Part shown: positions 17,519 to 26,717 of the stretch, piece after piece
How the letters are laid out: the number at the start of each line of letters is the position of its first letter
Numbering within the stretch: the first letter of the stretch is position 1
NCBI GenBank assembly: GCA_000620185.1
Contig: JHVO01000016.1
Location: 62,001-126,000, forward strand
Reading direction: 5' to 3'
DNA length: 64,000 bases
Source: Geodermatophilaceae bacterium URHB0062
GTDB lineage: Bacteria > Actinomycetota > Actinomycetes > Mycobacteriales > Geodermatophilaceae
Notes under the pieces: model-generated
Database searches by the model: none
The model's input: only the letters and a program-made list of their open reading frames with translations
Told to the model about the DNA's origin: nothing
Position numbers and translations under genes: made by a program

Positions 17519-18472
17519 GTGACCACCCCCATCCCGCTGGTGATCGACACCGACCCCGGCATCGACGACGCCCTGGCGATCCTGCTCGCCCTGGCCAGCC
17601 CGGAGGTCGACCTGCGGCTGGTCACCACGGTGCACGGCAACGTCGAGCTGGCGCAGACGACCGACAACGCCCTGCGGGTGCTGCACCTCGCCGGCAGGGC
17701 CGACGTCCCCGTCGCCGCGGGCGCGGCCGCGTCCCTCGTGCACGCCCAGCCCGAGCGGGCCGGCCACGTGCACGGCACCGCCGGCCTCGGCGGCGTACAG
17801 CTGCCGCCGTCGCCGGCCGGGACCGACCCGCGCCCCGCCGTGGTGGCGCTGGCCGAGCTGCTGCTGAGCTCCCCGGACCCGGTCACCGTGGCGGCGATCG
17901 GCCCCCTGACCAACATCGCCCTGCTCCTGCGGGTGTTCCCCGAGGCGGCCGCGCGGATCGGCCGCCTCGTCGTCATGGGCGGCTCGGCCGCGCGGGGCGG
18001 CAACGTCACCGCCGCGGCCGAGTTCAACGTGTGGGCCGACCCCGAGGCCGCGCAGGCGGTGCTCGGCTCCACGTTGCCCACCGTCCTGGTGGGCCTCGAC
18101 GTCACGCTGCCCACGGTGCTGGACGAGCACGACATCGCCCGCTTCGCCGCCGCGGGGCCGATCGGCGCCCAGGCGGCCGCGATCCTGCAGCAGTACCTGG
18201 AGCACGCGCGGCGGTCCTACGGCACCACCGGGGTGGTCGTGCACGACGCGCTGGCCCTCACCGAGGCGATCATCCCGGGCACCCTGGACACGGTGCGCCG
18301 CCACGTCGTCGTCGACACGGGCCTCGGCGCGGGACGCGGGCAGACGCTGGTCGACCGGCGCACCGTCTCCACGGCGCCCACGGCGGTCGAGGTGGCCGAG
18401 AGAGTCGACAGCGCCGCCGCCGTCGAGTTCCTCGTCACCAGGCTGTCGGGCCTGGACGGCCGGCCCCGCTGA
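17519..18472 (+). CDS. Inosine-uridine preferring nucleoside hydrolase
   Basis: Cleaves the N-glycosidic bond of ribonucleosides to base and ribose for salvage. The calcium-binding signature DTDPGIDDA is at about residues 9-17, with FNVWADPEAA and VVHDALALTEAI supplying further substrate and catalytic positions. At 317 residues the length is normal. GTG 17519 is used; the frame extends to TTG 17507 without a better start. Base specificity cannot be read from sequence. The stop lies in a terminator hairpin. Confidence 0.92.
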   Translation: MTTPIPLVIDTDPGIDDALAILLALASPEVDLRLVTTVHGNVELAQTTDNALRVLHLAGRADVPVAAGAAASLVHAQPERAGHVHGTAGLGGVQLPPSPAGTDPRPAVVALAELLLSSPDPVTVAAIGPLTNIALLLRVFPEAAARIGRLVVMGGSAARGGNVTAAAEFNVWADPEAAQAVLGSTLPTVLVGLDVTLPTVLDEHDIARFAAAGPIGAQAAAILQQYLEHARRSYGTTGVVVHDALALTEAIIPGTLDTVRRHVVVDTGLGAGRGQTLVDRRTVSTAPTAVEVAERVDSAAAVEFLVTRLSGLDGRPR

Positions 18473-18481
18473 CCAGCGGGG
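18464..18481. terminator. Hairpin across the stop of the nucleoside hydrolase gene
   Basis: CCCCGCT and AGCGGGG form a 7-bp perfect stem with a 4-nt loop (GACC) between convergent genes. It contains the TGA of the hydrolase gene. Confidence 0.5.
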
Positions 18482-18482
18482 G

Positions 18483-19181
18483 TCAGCGCGGCTTCTGCTG
18501 CGTGGATTCCACGATCCCGAGGGCGATGTCGCGGAGCTTGCGGTTGTAGCGCTGGGAGGCCTCCCGCAGGATCTCGAACGCCTGCTCCGCGTCGACGTGC
18601 CGCTGCGCCATCAGCACCCCCTTGGCCTGCTCGATGACGGCGCGGGACTCCATGGCCAGGCGCATGTTGCGGGCCTGCTCGCCGAGCTGCCAGTGCGAGT
18701 CGGCGTTCGCGACGGCGACCGCGATGACCTCGGCGACCTCCAGCCCGGCCCGGAGCGACTCCGGCGTGGCGAACGCCGCCGGCTTCGTCGAGTAGTTGTT
18801 CAGGGCGCCGATCGACGAGCCCTGGTAGGGCAACGGGACCGACAGCGAGCTCAGGACGCCGGCCTCGGCCACGACGTGGTCGACGTAGTCCGGCCAGCGC
18901 GTCTCGTCGCGCATGTCGTCGACCCGCAGGAGCACCCCGCCGCGGCCGGCGTCCATGCAGGGCCCGTAGCCCTTCGCGTACTGCAGTTCGTCGGCCAGCA
19001 GCGCCATCTCGCCGTGGTGGGCGGCCGTGAATGCCTTGTCGTCGTCGCGGATCAGGGTGATCGAGGTCGATTCGGCGCCGGGGATGCCCATGGCGGCGAT
19101 CCGGGTGATGTCAGTGAGGACCTCGGTCAGCGTCCGGTCGACCAGAGCCACCCGGCTCAGCTCCCGCAGCATGTCCTCCAC
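18483..19181 (-). CDS. GAF and ANTAR domain transcription antitermination regulator
   Basis: 232 residues. A GAF domain covers about 10-155 (GYGPCMDAGRGG and SLSVPLPYQGSSIGALNNYS are typical of actinobacterial GAF-ANTAR proteins). A C-terminal ANTAR domain covers about 165-225 (MESRAVIEQAKGVLMAQRHVD; AFEILREASQRYNRKLRDIA). ANTAR domains bind dual-hexaloop RNA to prevent transcription termination. The sensed signal is unknown. It is divergent from the second HATPase gene, which suggests a shared regulatory setting. Confidence 0.92.
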   Translation of the reverse strand: MEDMLRELSRVALVDRTLTEVLTDITRIAAMGIPGAESTSITLIRDDDKAFTAAHHGEMALLADELQYAKGYGPCMDAGRGGVLLRVDDMRDETRWPDYVDHVVAEAGVLSSLSVPLPYQGSSIGALNNYSTKPAAFATPESLRAGLEVAEVIAVAVANADSHWQLGEQARNMRLAMESRAVIEQAKGVLMAQRHVDAEQAFEILREASQRYNRKLRDIALGIVESTQQKPR

Positions 19182-19334
19182 GGCTCACAGTGTGCCTTGA
19201 AAACCTTCGGGGGTCGCCTCCGCCTGCTCCCGGCGGTGCGCGCCGGAACCGCATCGGTCAGGATGGAGTCATCCGCGGACCGGAGTCGCCGGTCGACCTG
19301 CGACTCCGGACGCGAGGGGAGGCGAGTGGCCGCC

Positions 19335-19865
19335 ATGGCCGGTGGTGAGGCAAGGGCCGAGAACCCGGCCCATTCCGAGTGGCCGTGCGCCCCCGTTCCC
19401 TCCGTGGCCGGTGACGTCTGGCACTGGCAGTTGGAGGCCATGCACGTGGTCTCCCGCGTCCGGTCGGACCTGCGCGCCCGGGTCGCCCACCCGTCGGTGT
19501 CCTCCGCCTCGTCCGAGGACGCCCGCGACGGCCTGCTGCTCGTCTTCGAGGAGCTGGCCTCCAATGCCCTGCGGCACGGCGGCGGCGACGTCCGCGCCCT
19601 CGTGGTCGCCGGCACGGACGGCTGGCTGCTCGACCTCAGCGACGAGGCGCCCGACCGCCCGCCCGTGCCCGCCGTCGACCGCGACCCGGCCCTCGGCGGC
19701 ATGGGGCTGCACCTGGTTGCCCAGCTCTCCACCGACTACGGCTGGGAGGAGCGTCCGGGCCGCAAGCACGTCTGGGCACGCCTGCCCTCCGGTCGCGGCG
19801 ACGCCGCGGACCACCTGCGCAGCCGGCTGCCCGAGCCCCGCTCCGGCGAGACGCACCGGGACTGA
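19335..19865 (+). CDS. HATPase_c_2 ATP-binding protein, paralogue
   Basis: Paralogue of the protein at 12729: both share ASNALRHGGG, a PPVPAVDRDP/PAPAVGRDP-like loop, GG(M/L)GL(H/Y)L and a KHVWA end. It has the N-box in FEELASNALRHG, and the C-terminus is longer by a charged tail (GDAADHLRSRLPEPRSGETHRD). ATG 19335 and GTG 19326 are both possible; AGGGGAGG at 19315-19322 is 12 or 3 bp away respectively. Likely an anti-sigma-type kinase. No sigma factor, STAS or SpoIIE gene adjoins it; its divergent partner is the GAF-ANTAR gene. Confidence 0.78.
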   Translation: MAGGEARAENPAHSEWPCAPVPSVAGDVWHWQLEAMHVVSRVRSDLRARVAHPSVSSASSEDARDGLLLVFEELASNALRHGGGDVRALVVAGTDGWLLDLSDEAPDRPPVPAVDRDPALGGMGLHLVAQLSTDYGWEERPGRKHVWARLPSGRGDAADHLRSRLPEPRSGETHRD

Positions 19866-19880
19866 CGGCTCGCTCCGGGA

Positions 19881-21464
19881 CTAACGGCCCGCTCTGGCGA
19901 CCGCCTGGCAGAACCGGGCGGCCTCCTCCCCCACCTCGGCGATCGGGCCGAACACGTCGTCGTCGGCAACCTCCGCGACGGCGGCTCTCAGTCGGCGACC
20001 GGCGGCCCGGCCGCGTCGCCGCGCCCGCATCCGCACGAACGGACGGGCGAGCACCCCGAGCAGGAAGCCGGCCAGCAACCCCGCGCCGAGGAGCAGGGTG
20101 GGCACCGGGATGCCCTGCACGCGCGGCAGCGGCAGGACGTCGTCGAGCTGGAGGAGACCCAGGAGGACGAGGGCCAGCAACCACAGGGCGCCGACCAGGG
20201 CGACGGCTGCCAGGACCCACTGCAGACCGCCCACGGCCCGCTGCCAGAGCGGGACCCGCTCCGAGCCCAGGTCCGTGCCGGCGACCGCCGAGTCCAGCCG
20301 GTCGGTGAGCCGCGCCTCGGCGTCGTCCACCGTGCGGCGCAGGTCGTCGCGCCACGCCTGGCCGAGGCCGTCCCCGGCGGCGTCCCGGGCCCGCCGGACG
20401 GCGGTGGCGACGGCGGCCCGCTCCACCGGCCCGGCGGGCGCCAGCGACGTGCGCGCCCGCTCGTCGCCGAGGTGCAACCGCGAGAGCGGGTCGGGCCGCA
20501 GCCTGCGCACCCAGCGCACGAGCGGCCAGCCGGTACGGGCGCTGCCGGCGCGCACGGTCGACCGCTCGACGGCCGCCGTCACCGCCGGCACGCCGGCGGC
20601 CGCGGCCAGGGCGTCGACGACGTCGTCCCGCGCGTCGGCCGGCTGCCGGACGGCGGGGGACGTTCCGTCGGAGCAGTGCGCCGACAGGTCGGCCGCAGCG
20701 GCGCGGACGTCGGCGGTGAGCCGGTCGGTGGCCGCCCGCCGGGCGGCGACCCGGTGCGCGATCTCCTTGCGCAGGTCGGCCAGCCCGGCACCGGTCCGGC
20801 CGGACAGGGCGAGCAGCGGGGTCGCGGCCAGCCCCTCCCGGTCGAGCAGGCTGCGGAGGTCGGCCAGGCAGGCCCGCGCCGCCGCGTCGTCGAGCCGGTC
20901 GACCTTGTTCAGGACGACGAGCAGCACCGCGGCGTGCCCGGCCAGCGGGGCCAGGTACCGGTCGTGCACCGCGGCGTCGGCGTACTTCTCCGGGTCGAGC
21001 ACCCACACCAGGACGTCGACCAGCCCCACCAGCCGGTCGACCTCCAGGCGGTGCTCGAGCCGCACGCTGTCGTGGTCGGGGAGGTCGAGCAGGACCAGTC
21101 CGTCCAGCGCGGGCTCGGGCTCGTGGCGGTGGCGGCGGGGGACCTCGAGCCAGTCCAGCAGCCGGTCGGCGCCGTCGTCGTCGCCCCACACGGTCGCGTG
21201 GGCGACGCCCGTGGTCGGCCGGCGGACGCCGGGGGTGCTGATCTCGCCGCCGCTCAGGGCGTTGAACAGGGTGGACTTGCCACTGCCGGTGGCGCCGGCC
21301 AGCGCGATGACGGTGGCGTCGCCCAGCGCCGCGCGCGCACCGGCCTTCGCCAGCAGCGTGCGCGCCTGCCCGACCTCGGGCACGTCCAGCCTGCCCTCCG
21401 CCGCCTCGACCGCCTCACGGAGCGCCGCCAGCCGGTCGGCCAGCGGCTGTTCCTTGCGGCTCAT
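19881..21464 (-). CDS. Dynamin-like / YfjP-type GTPase with two membrane segments
   Basis: 527 residues. G1 is GATGSGKST (about 59-67), a G2 Thr lies in RRPTTG, G3 is DLPDHDS (about 126), and G4 is NKVD (about 187). Two hydrophobic segments (about 410-435 and 450-475) lie near the C-terminus, with a basic stretch [14 protein letters not shown] after them. This suggests a membrane-anchored dynamin-superfamily GTPase acting on the inner membrane. Its ATG overlaps the stop of the upstream GTPase gene as ATGA, so the two are made together and may form a heteromer. Confidence 0.82.
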   Translation of the reverse strand: MSRKEQPLADRLAALREAVEAAEGRLDVPEVGQARTLLAKAGARAALGDATVIALAGATGSGKSTLFNALSGGEISTPGVRRPTTGVAHATVWGDDDGADRLLDWLEVPRRHRHEPEPALDGLVLLDLPDHDSVRLEHRLEVDRLVGLVDVLVWVLDPEKYADAAVHDRYLAPLAGHAAVLLVVLNKVDRLDDAAARACLADLRSLLDREGLAATPLLALSGRTGAGLADLRKEIAHRVAARRAATDRLTADVRAAAADLSAHCSDGTSPAVRQPADARDDVVDALAAAAGVPAVTAAVERSTVRAGSARTGWPLVRWVRRLRPDPLSRLHLGDERARTSLAPAGPVERAAVATAVRRARDAAGDGLGQAWRDDLRRTVDDAEARLTDRLDSAVAGTDLGSERVPLWQRAVGGLQWVLAAVALVGALWLLALVLLGLLQLDDVLPLPRVQGIPVPTLLLGAGLLAGFLLGVLARPFVRMRARRRGRAAGRRLRAAVAEVADDDVFGPIAEVGEEAARFCQAVARAGR

Positions 21465-23164
21465 GCCGCCGCCCGGTGGGCCGCGGCCAGGTCGCGGACG
21501 GCGGCCCGCACCTCCTCGGCGGCCCCGGGCACCGGCGCCGCCGCCCGTACCCGCGCGTCGAAGCGCTCCTGCTCGTAGCGGAGCAGCCCGTCGACCCGGC
21601 TCTGCAGGTCCTCCCGGGCGCGGTCGGCGAGCGACCGGACGGCGGCGTCGCCGAATACCGCCTCGAGCACCCGCTGCCCGACCGCCGTGGTGCCGCCCGC
21701 GACGGCGACCTCCCCGCCCGTCAGCCCGCCGGTGTGCGCGAACACGGCCACCATCACGACCGCACCGACGCCGTTGACGCCCCAGGAGAGGGCCCGGGCG
21801 CGAGACCGCTTGTCGGCCCCCTGGGACCGCACCAGGTCGAGCACCATCCCCTGCCAGTCGCGCACCTGCGCCGCCGCGGCCTCGGAGAAGTCGGGCGAGG
21901 CGGTCTCCAGTTCCCGGTCCTCACCGGCGAGCAGGCCCGGGCCGCCCGGCAGCGAGCGCCAGGCGAGCACCGTCCGCTCGGCCGCCCGGTCGGCCTCCGC
22001 CCGGAGCAGTCGCTCGACACTGCTCTCCAGCGCGTCCTGCAGGTTCTCCGCGGGCGCCGGCCGCCCCATGAACGCGGCGGCCACCCGGTCGCGCAGCCGC
22101 CCCACCTGGTGCTGCAGGCTGCGCATCCACTCCCCGGTGCCGACGAACTCCTGCCACCGGGCGAGCACCTCGCCGCGCAGCATCGTGCCGCTCCGGACGC
22201 CCTCGTCGATGCCCTCGTACGCGCCGGTGTAGGCGGCGGCCGCCGCGTCCCGCAACGCGTCGCCCGCCGCCGCCTGCTCCTCCAGCGCGACGGCGATCGC
22301 GGCCGCCCGCTGCTCCAGGCTGCCCAGCGCCCCGGTCAGCGTCTGGCGCACCACGTCGGCCCGGGCCTCCTGGTCCGCGGCCAGCGCGTGCAGCCAGGCC
22401 CGCAGCGGCCCGACCTGGTCCTCGGGCAGCCGGCCCTCGGACAGCGGCCGTTCCTCGATCACGAACAGCCGCGCCGTGGCCAGGCCCGCGGTGCGCAGCA
22501 TCCCGGCCAGGTCGGCGGCCACCTCGTCGGTCGCCTCGGGGGGCACCCGGTCGAGGACGACGGCGAGCGCGGTGCCCCGCTCCTGCGCCGTCCGCAGCAG
22601 GTCCCACGGGACGGCGTCGGCGTAGCGGGCAGCCGTCGTGACGAAGACCCAGAGGTCGGCCGCCGAGAGCAGTTGACCGGCGAGCTCGCGATTGGACTCG
22701 ACCACGGAGTCGACGTCGGGGGCGTCGAGCAGCGCCAGGCCGGGCGGCAGGTCGTCGCGGGCGATGAGTTGCAGCGTCCCGGGGCCACCGCCCGATCCGG
22801 TCACCCGTGGCAGGCCCGGGAGGACGCGATCACCGGAGAACGCGGCCAGGTCGGCGCGCGCACAGACCAGGACCGGCGCCCGCGTGGTCGGTCGGAGCAC
22901 GCCCGCCGTGGTGACCGGGGCGCCGACGAGGCTGTTGACCAGCGTGGACTTGCCCGCGCCCGTGGACCCGCCCACGACCGTCAGCAAGGGGGCGTCGAGG
23001 TCCCGCAGGCGCGGGAGCAGGTAGTCGTCGATCTGGTCGGCGACGGCTCGCGCGGCCCGCGCGGCGTCGTCACGGCCGGCGATCGAGAGCCCGAACGGCG
23101 CGTCGGAGAGCCGGTCGCGCAACGCCGTGAGGGCGTCGGGCATCCGGGGCGGCGGGGCGGTCAC
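21461..23164 (-). CDS. Dynamin-like GTPase, upstream partner
   Basis: 567 residues. G1 is GGSTGAGKST (about 65), a G2-like Thr lies in LRPTTRAP, and G3 is DAPDVDS (about 145). The usual NKxD motif is replaced by LDRV in VVLDRVPP, so guanine recognition may be altered. Hydrophobic segments (about 455-500) lie in the C-terminal third. Pairing of two non-identical GTPases is a known feature of bacterial dynamin-like systems. GTG 23164 is used; ATG 23143 is an alternative. It is the first gene of the pair. Confidence 0.8.
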   Translation of the reverse strand: MTAPPPRMPDALTALRDRLSDAPFGLSIAGRDDAARAARAVADQIDDYLLPRLRDLDAPLLTVVGGSTGAGKSTLVNSLVGAPVTTAGVLRPTTRAPVLVCARADLAAFSGDRVLPGLPRVTGSGGGPGTLQLIARDDLPPGLALLDAPDVDSVVESNRELAGQLLSAADLWVFVTTAARYADAVPWDLLRTAQERGTALAVVLDRVPPEATDEVAADLAGMLRTAGLATARLFVIEERPLSEGRLPEDQVGPLRAWLHALAADQEARADVVRQTLTGALGSLEQRAAAIAVALEEQAAAGDALRDAAAAAYTGAYEGIDEGVRSGTMLRGEVLARWQEFVGTGEWMRSLQHQVGRLRDRVAAAFMGRPAPAENLQDALESSVERLLRAEADRAAERTVLAWRSLPGGPGLLAGEDRELETASPDFSEAAAAQVRDWQGMVLDLVRSQGADKRSRARALSWGVNGVGAVVMVAVFAHTGGLTGGEVAVAGGTTAVGQRVLEAVFGDAAVRSLADRAREDLQSRVDGLLRYEQERFDARVRAAAPVPGAAEEVRAAVRDLAAAHRAAA

Positions 23165-23215
23165 CCCTGCACCGTGCCCCGCGGAGGGGCCGCCTACCCG
23201 TGGCGACCCGGAGGG

Positions 23216-23878
23216 CTATCCGCGCAGGTCGCGCGGGGCGTCGTCGGCCTTCTTCGCGCGCTCCTCGCGCAGGGCCGTGAACACCCGCCGGCGGATGCGG
23301 TCCTGGTCCTTCTCCTGGATCGTGAGGAACCGGATCGACATGACCCAGTTGGCGCCGCGGGCCTGGTTGCGCACCACCTCGGCCCTGGTCCTGACCGCCC
23401 CTTCCTCCAGACGGATGTCGAGGTCCACCCTCGAGCCTCCCTCGGGCGGAGCGCCCATGCCCTGGAACTGCCCGCGCAGACCGGCCTCGCTCAGGTCGAT
23501 CGTCTCGCCCCTGAGCTCGAACGAGCCGTACGTGGCCACCACGGGCACCACGACGCGGCCCCGGACGGCCGCTCGCCGCTGGCTGTGCTCGGCCGGGCCG
23601 GTCGCCCGGAGGGTCCAGCGGATCACCGCCCCCTGATCGACCGCGGTGACCTCGGCCGGAAGGGCGCGCTGGCCCTCGTCGTGCTTCCAGAAGATCTCGA
23701 CGACGTCGCCGACCTTCACGACGACCTGCTCCACGAACTCCCCGACCGACGGACGCACCGAGATCCGGTCGTTCTGGACGAGCTCGACCCGGGCGGTCAC
23801 GGAGACGCCGCGGCCGGTCAGCGTGATCTCGGCCTCGGTCTGTTCCTCCGGGTGATCCACGCCGGGAACGCTGGTCAT
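23216..23878 (-). CDS. PilZ-domain c-di-GMP receptor (YcgR-like)
   Basis: 220 residues. An N-terminal YcgR/PilZN-like barrel comes first (about 15-100), then a PilZ domain with the c-di-GMP motifs QRRAAVRG (RxxxR, about 105) and DLSEAGLRG (D/N-x-S-x-x-G, about 135). ATG 23878 has GAGAGGACAG upstream. YcgR-type proteins typically slow motility when c-di-GMP rises. The window carries three GGDEF proteins and a chemoreceptor but no flagellar genes. The C-terminus is basic and charged (REERAKKADDAPRDLRG). Confidence 0.88.
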   Translation of the reverse strand: MTSVPGVDHPEEQTEAEITLTGRGVSVTARVELVQNDRISVRPSVGEFVEQVVVKVGDVVEIFWKHDEGQRALPAEVTAVDQGAVIRWTLRATGPAEHSQRRAAVRGRVVVPVVATYGSFELRGETIDLSEAGLRGQFQGMGAPPEGGSRVDLDIRLEEGAVRTRAEVVRNQARGANWVMSIRFLTIQEKDQDRIRRRVFTALREERAKKADDAPRDLRG

Positions 23879-24190
23879 CTGTCCTCTCCGATCCTGTGCC
23901 CACGCGGACGCACGGCCCCGCGTACGGACGGCCCCCGCGATGGGCACGGTAGCCGTCGGGCGCCATGCCCGGCGCGTCGCCCGCCCCGACGCGCCGTCCG
24001 GCGGCCCCGCGCCGGCTCGGAACCCGGGCGCCGTGCACGCCACCACGCGTCATCGGCATCGCACGCGCGGTCAGGAAGCGCAGCCGGCCGGGCCCTACCC
24101 GGACGAGGAGGGTCGGCGGGGTTCCCGCGGGGGTGGTCGTCGGCCAGAGTGACGCCTCGGCGGCCCGGTCCCGTCCGAGGAGGAGCGTCG
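23879..24190. other. Divergent promoter region, 312 bp
   Basis: Separates the PilZ gene (minus) and the hydrolase gene (plus) and must hold both promoters. No clear -35/-10 pair, operator or structured RNA stands out; it is uniformly GC-rich. The only firm element is the GAGGAGGAG ribosome-binding site at the right end. Confidence 0.5.
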
Positions 24191-25018
24191 ATGAGCGGCG
24201 ATCGCGTGCCCGTGGTGTTCGTGCACGGGCTGTGGCTGCACTCCACCAGCTGGCAGCCGTGGGCGGACCGGTTCCACGACGCCGGCTTCGACCCGGTCCT
24301 GCCCGAGTGGCCCGGCGTTCCCGGAACGGTCGCCGAGGCGCGGGAGCACCCGGAGAGCCAGGCCGGGATCGGCATCGACGAGGTGATCGAGCACCACGTC
24401 CGCATCGTGGCGGCGCTGCCGTCGCCGCCGGTGCTCGTCGGACACTCCTTCGGCGGCCTGGTCGTGCAGGCGCTGCTGGGGCGCGGGCTCGGCCGCGCCG
24501 GGGTAGCGATCGACCCCGCGCCCATCCGCGGCGTCCTGCGGCTGCCGCCGGCCCAGCTCCGCTCCAGCTTCCCGGTCCTCGGCAACCCCGCGAACCGCAA
24601 GCGCGCCGTGAGCCTCACCCCGGCCCAGTTCCGCGCCGGCTTCGGCAACGCCCTCCCTGCGCAAGAATCCGAGCAACTGCACGAACGGTGGACCATCCCC
24701 GCTCCGGGGCGCCCGCTGTTCCAGGCCGCGCTGGCCAACGTGACGCCCCGCCGGCGCGCCGCCACCGCCGTCGACACCCGGCGAGGCGAACGTGGCCCGC
24801 TGCTGATCATCTCCGGCGGTGCCGACCGCACCGTCCCGGACTCGGTGAGCCGGGCGACCTACAAGCTCTACGGCAGATCCGCGGCCGTCACCGAGTTCCG
24901 CCGCTTCCCCGACCGGGGTCACTCCCTCACGGTCGACTCCGGCTGGTCCGAGGTGGCCGACACCGTCCTCGAGTGGTTGAAGAAGCAGGGGATCGGCGGG
25001 CAGACTCCCCCGGCATGA
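24191..25018 (+). CDS. Alpha/beta hydrolase
   Basis: 275 residues. It starts with VVFVHGLWLHSTSW (oxyanion region), has the nucleophile elbow GHSFGG near residue 87, the acid in SGGADRTVP and the His in DRGHSL, so the triad is complete. It resembles the non-haem peroxidase/esterase-like group of actinobacterial hydrolases. ATG 24191 is preceded by GAGGAGGAG. Its stop overlaps the next start as ATGA, so the two are coupled. Substrate unknown. Confidence 0.85.
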   Translation: MSGDRVPVVFVHGLWLHSTSWQPWADRFHDAGFDPVLPEWPGVPGTVAEAREHPESQAGIGIDEVIEHHVRIVAALPSPPVLVGHSFGGLVVQALLGRGLGRAGVAIDPAPIRGVLRLPPAQLRSSFPVLGNPANRKRAVSLTPAQFRAGFGNALPAQESEQLHERWTIPAPGRPLFQAALANVTPRRRAATAVDTRRGERGPLLIISGGADRTVPDSVSRATYKLYGRSAAVTEFRRFPDRGHSLTVDSGWSEVADTVLEWLKKQGIGGQTPPA

Positions 25019-25455
25019 GGTTCACGACCACGGTGGAGGCGGCCGGGAGGACGGCGACGGGGCTGCCCGTACCCGACGAGGTGGTCGAGGCGCTGGCGGC
25101 GGGGAAGCGACCGGCCGTGCGCGTGACCATCGGCGGGCACACCTACCGCAGCACCGTGGCCCCGCGGGGCGGCCGCTTCCTCATCCCCCTGAGCGGGGAG
25201 AACCGGACCGCGGCCGGGGTGAGCGCCGGCGACCAGGTCGAGGTCGAGCTCGAGGTCGACATCGAGCCGCGCGAGGTCGCGGTGCCCGCCGATCTCGCTG
25301 CCGCGCTGGCGCGGGACGAACCGGCGCAGCGGGCGTTCGAGCGGCTGGCCTACAGCCACCAGCTGCGGCACGTCCTGGCGGTCGAGGGGGCCAAGGCACC
25401 CGAGACGCGGCAGCGCCGGATCGACAAGGCGCTGGAGACGCTGCGCGACAGCTAA
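25015..25455 (+). CDS. DUF1905 / YdeI-OmdA domain protein
   Basis: 146 residues. The first 90 form a DUF1905-like beta-barrel (FTTTVEAAGRTATGLPVPDEVVEAL, VTIGGHTYRSTVAPRGGRF). The rest matches the YdeI/OmpD-associated helical segment (PAQRAFERLAYSHQLRHVLAVEGAKAPETRQRRIDKALETL). The domain pair is common and its function is not established. It is translationally coupled to the hydrolase, and its stop overlaps the convergent GGDEF gene by 4 bp. Confidence 0.82.
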   Translation: MRFTTTVEAAGRTATGLPVPDEVVEALAAGKRPAVRVTIGGHTYRSTVAPRGGRFLIPLSGENRTAAGVSAGDQVEVELEVDIEPREVAVPADLAAALARDEPAQRAFERLAYSHQLRHVLAVEGAKAPETRQRRIDKALETLRDS

Positions 25456-26717
25456 CCCGGCAGCACCACGGTCTCGTGGGCTGCCCCGACCGAGTTCCGG
25501 GTGATCTTGGCGCGGTAGAGCTCCGCGTCGGCGCGGGACATCAGCCCCCCGGCCTGCACGGCCGGCCCCGCCGCCGCCGCGACGCCGAGGGACAGGCTCA
25601 GCTCACCGGAGGCGAAGCCCGGCGGCCGCAGGAGCGTGGCCTCGGCGCGGAGCCGCTCGGCGAGCTCCGCGGCGCGGTCCAGATCGGCGCCGGGCATCAG
25701 GACGGCGAGCTCGTCGCCGCCGAGCCGCGCCACCAGGTCACCGCTGCGCAGCCGCCGCGTGAGCAGCTCGGCCACGGCCCGGAGCGCGGCGTCACCCCCG
25801 GCGTGACCGTGCCGGTCGTTCACCCGCTTGAAGTGGTCGATGTCGAGCAGCACGAGGGCGACCGCACCGCCGTCGGCGCGTGCCGCCGCGCAGGTCGCCG
25901 TCAGCTCGGCGTCCCAGCGGCGGCGATTCGCCAGGCCGGTGAGCGGGTCCTCGTTGCTCAGCCTCTCCAGCTGGGCGAGCAGCGCCCCGGTCCGCCGCTG
26001 TTCCCGCTCCAGCCGGAGGCGGGTCAGCAGCTCGCGGTTGTTCAGGGCGTAGCGGTGCAGATGGGCCAGGACGGCGATGATCGAGGCGGTGCCGAGGTAC
26101 AGCGTGAGTGCGATGAGGTCCGAGCCGCTCAGCCGCCCGGAGCCGAATACCGCAGCCAGCCCCAGCGCCGCCCACGAGAGGGCCACCAGCGCCGTCGTCC
26201 AGCGCGGGCGGGCGACCACGATGCAGCCGCTTCCGTACACGGCGACCGTGAAGCCGAGGATGTAGTAGGGCGAGCCCCCGGTCTGCACGACCATCCAGGC
26301 GACCTCGAGCTGGACCACGGCCAGCACGAGGAAGGTCAACCGCTCGGGCCGCCGCCGGCCGATCGGACGTCGCCACAGGGCCCACGTGGCGAGGAGCATG
26401 GGGAGCTCTCCGAGCAACCGGATCGCCAGGAAGGCTCCGGCCTGGTCGGGGACCACGACGCGGTCGACCACGGCCCATGCGGGCACGAGGACGAGGGCGA
26501 CCGAGCCGATGAGCAGCCCGGCGCTGCGCGCCCGGTCGACCAGTTCCTCGCGAAGACCCGGCGTGCCCGCCGTCAGCTCCCGCAGCCCGGGGCGCGGGGT
26601 CAGGTCGCGGAGGCGGGCGACCGACCGGCCGGCAGCCGGGGTCGCCGCGGCGGCCGGGGGCAGCACGTCACCCCGGCGCAGCATCGAGACGAGCCACTCG
26701 ACCCCGGATCGGAACAC
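25452..26717 (-). CDS. Membrane diguanylate cyclase (GGDEF)
   Basis: 421 residues with about five to six membrane segments (about 65-230), a short coiled linker (ALNNRELLTRLRLEREQRRTGALLAQLERLSNEDPLTGLANRR) and a C-terminal GGDEF domain. The active site is GGDEL (about 333-337), and an inhibitory I-site RSGD lies five residues before it, so product feedback is likely. It makes c-di-GMP from GTP. The membrane part is an unrecognised sensor. It is the last gene of a same-strand run with the NYN and GGDEF-EAL genes. Confidence 0.88.
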   Translation of the reverse strand: MFRSGVEWLVSMLRRGDVLPPAAAATPAAGRSVARLRDLTPRPGLRELTAGTPGLREELVDRARSAGLLIGSVALVLVPAWAVVDRVVVPDQAGAFLAIRLLGELPMLLATWALWRRPIGRRRPERLTFLVLAVVQLEVAWMVVQTGGSPYYILGFTVAVYGSGCIVVARPRWTTALVALSWAALGLAAVFGSGRLSGSDLIALTLYLGTASIIAVLAHLHRYALNNRELLTRLRLEREQRRTGALLAQLERLSNEDPLTGLANRRRWDAELTATCAAARADGGAVALVLLDIDHFKRVNDRHGHAGGDAALRAVAELLTRRLRSGDLVARLGGDELAVLMPGADLDRAAELAERLRAEATLLRPPGFASGELSLSLGVAAAAGPAVQAGGLMSRADAELYRAKITRNSVGAAHETVVLPG

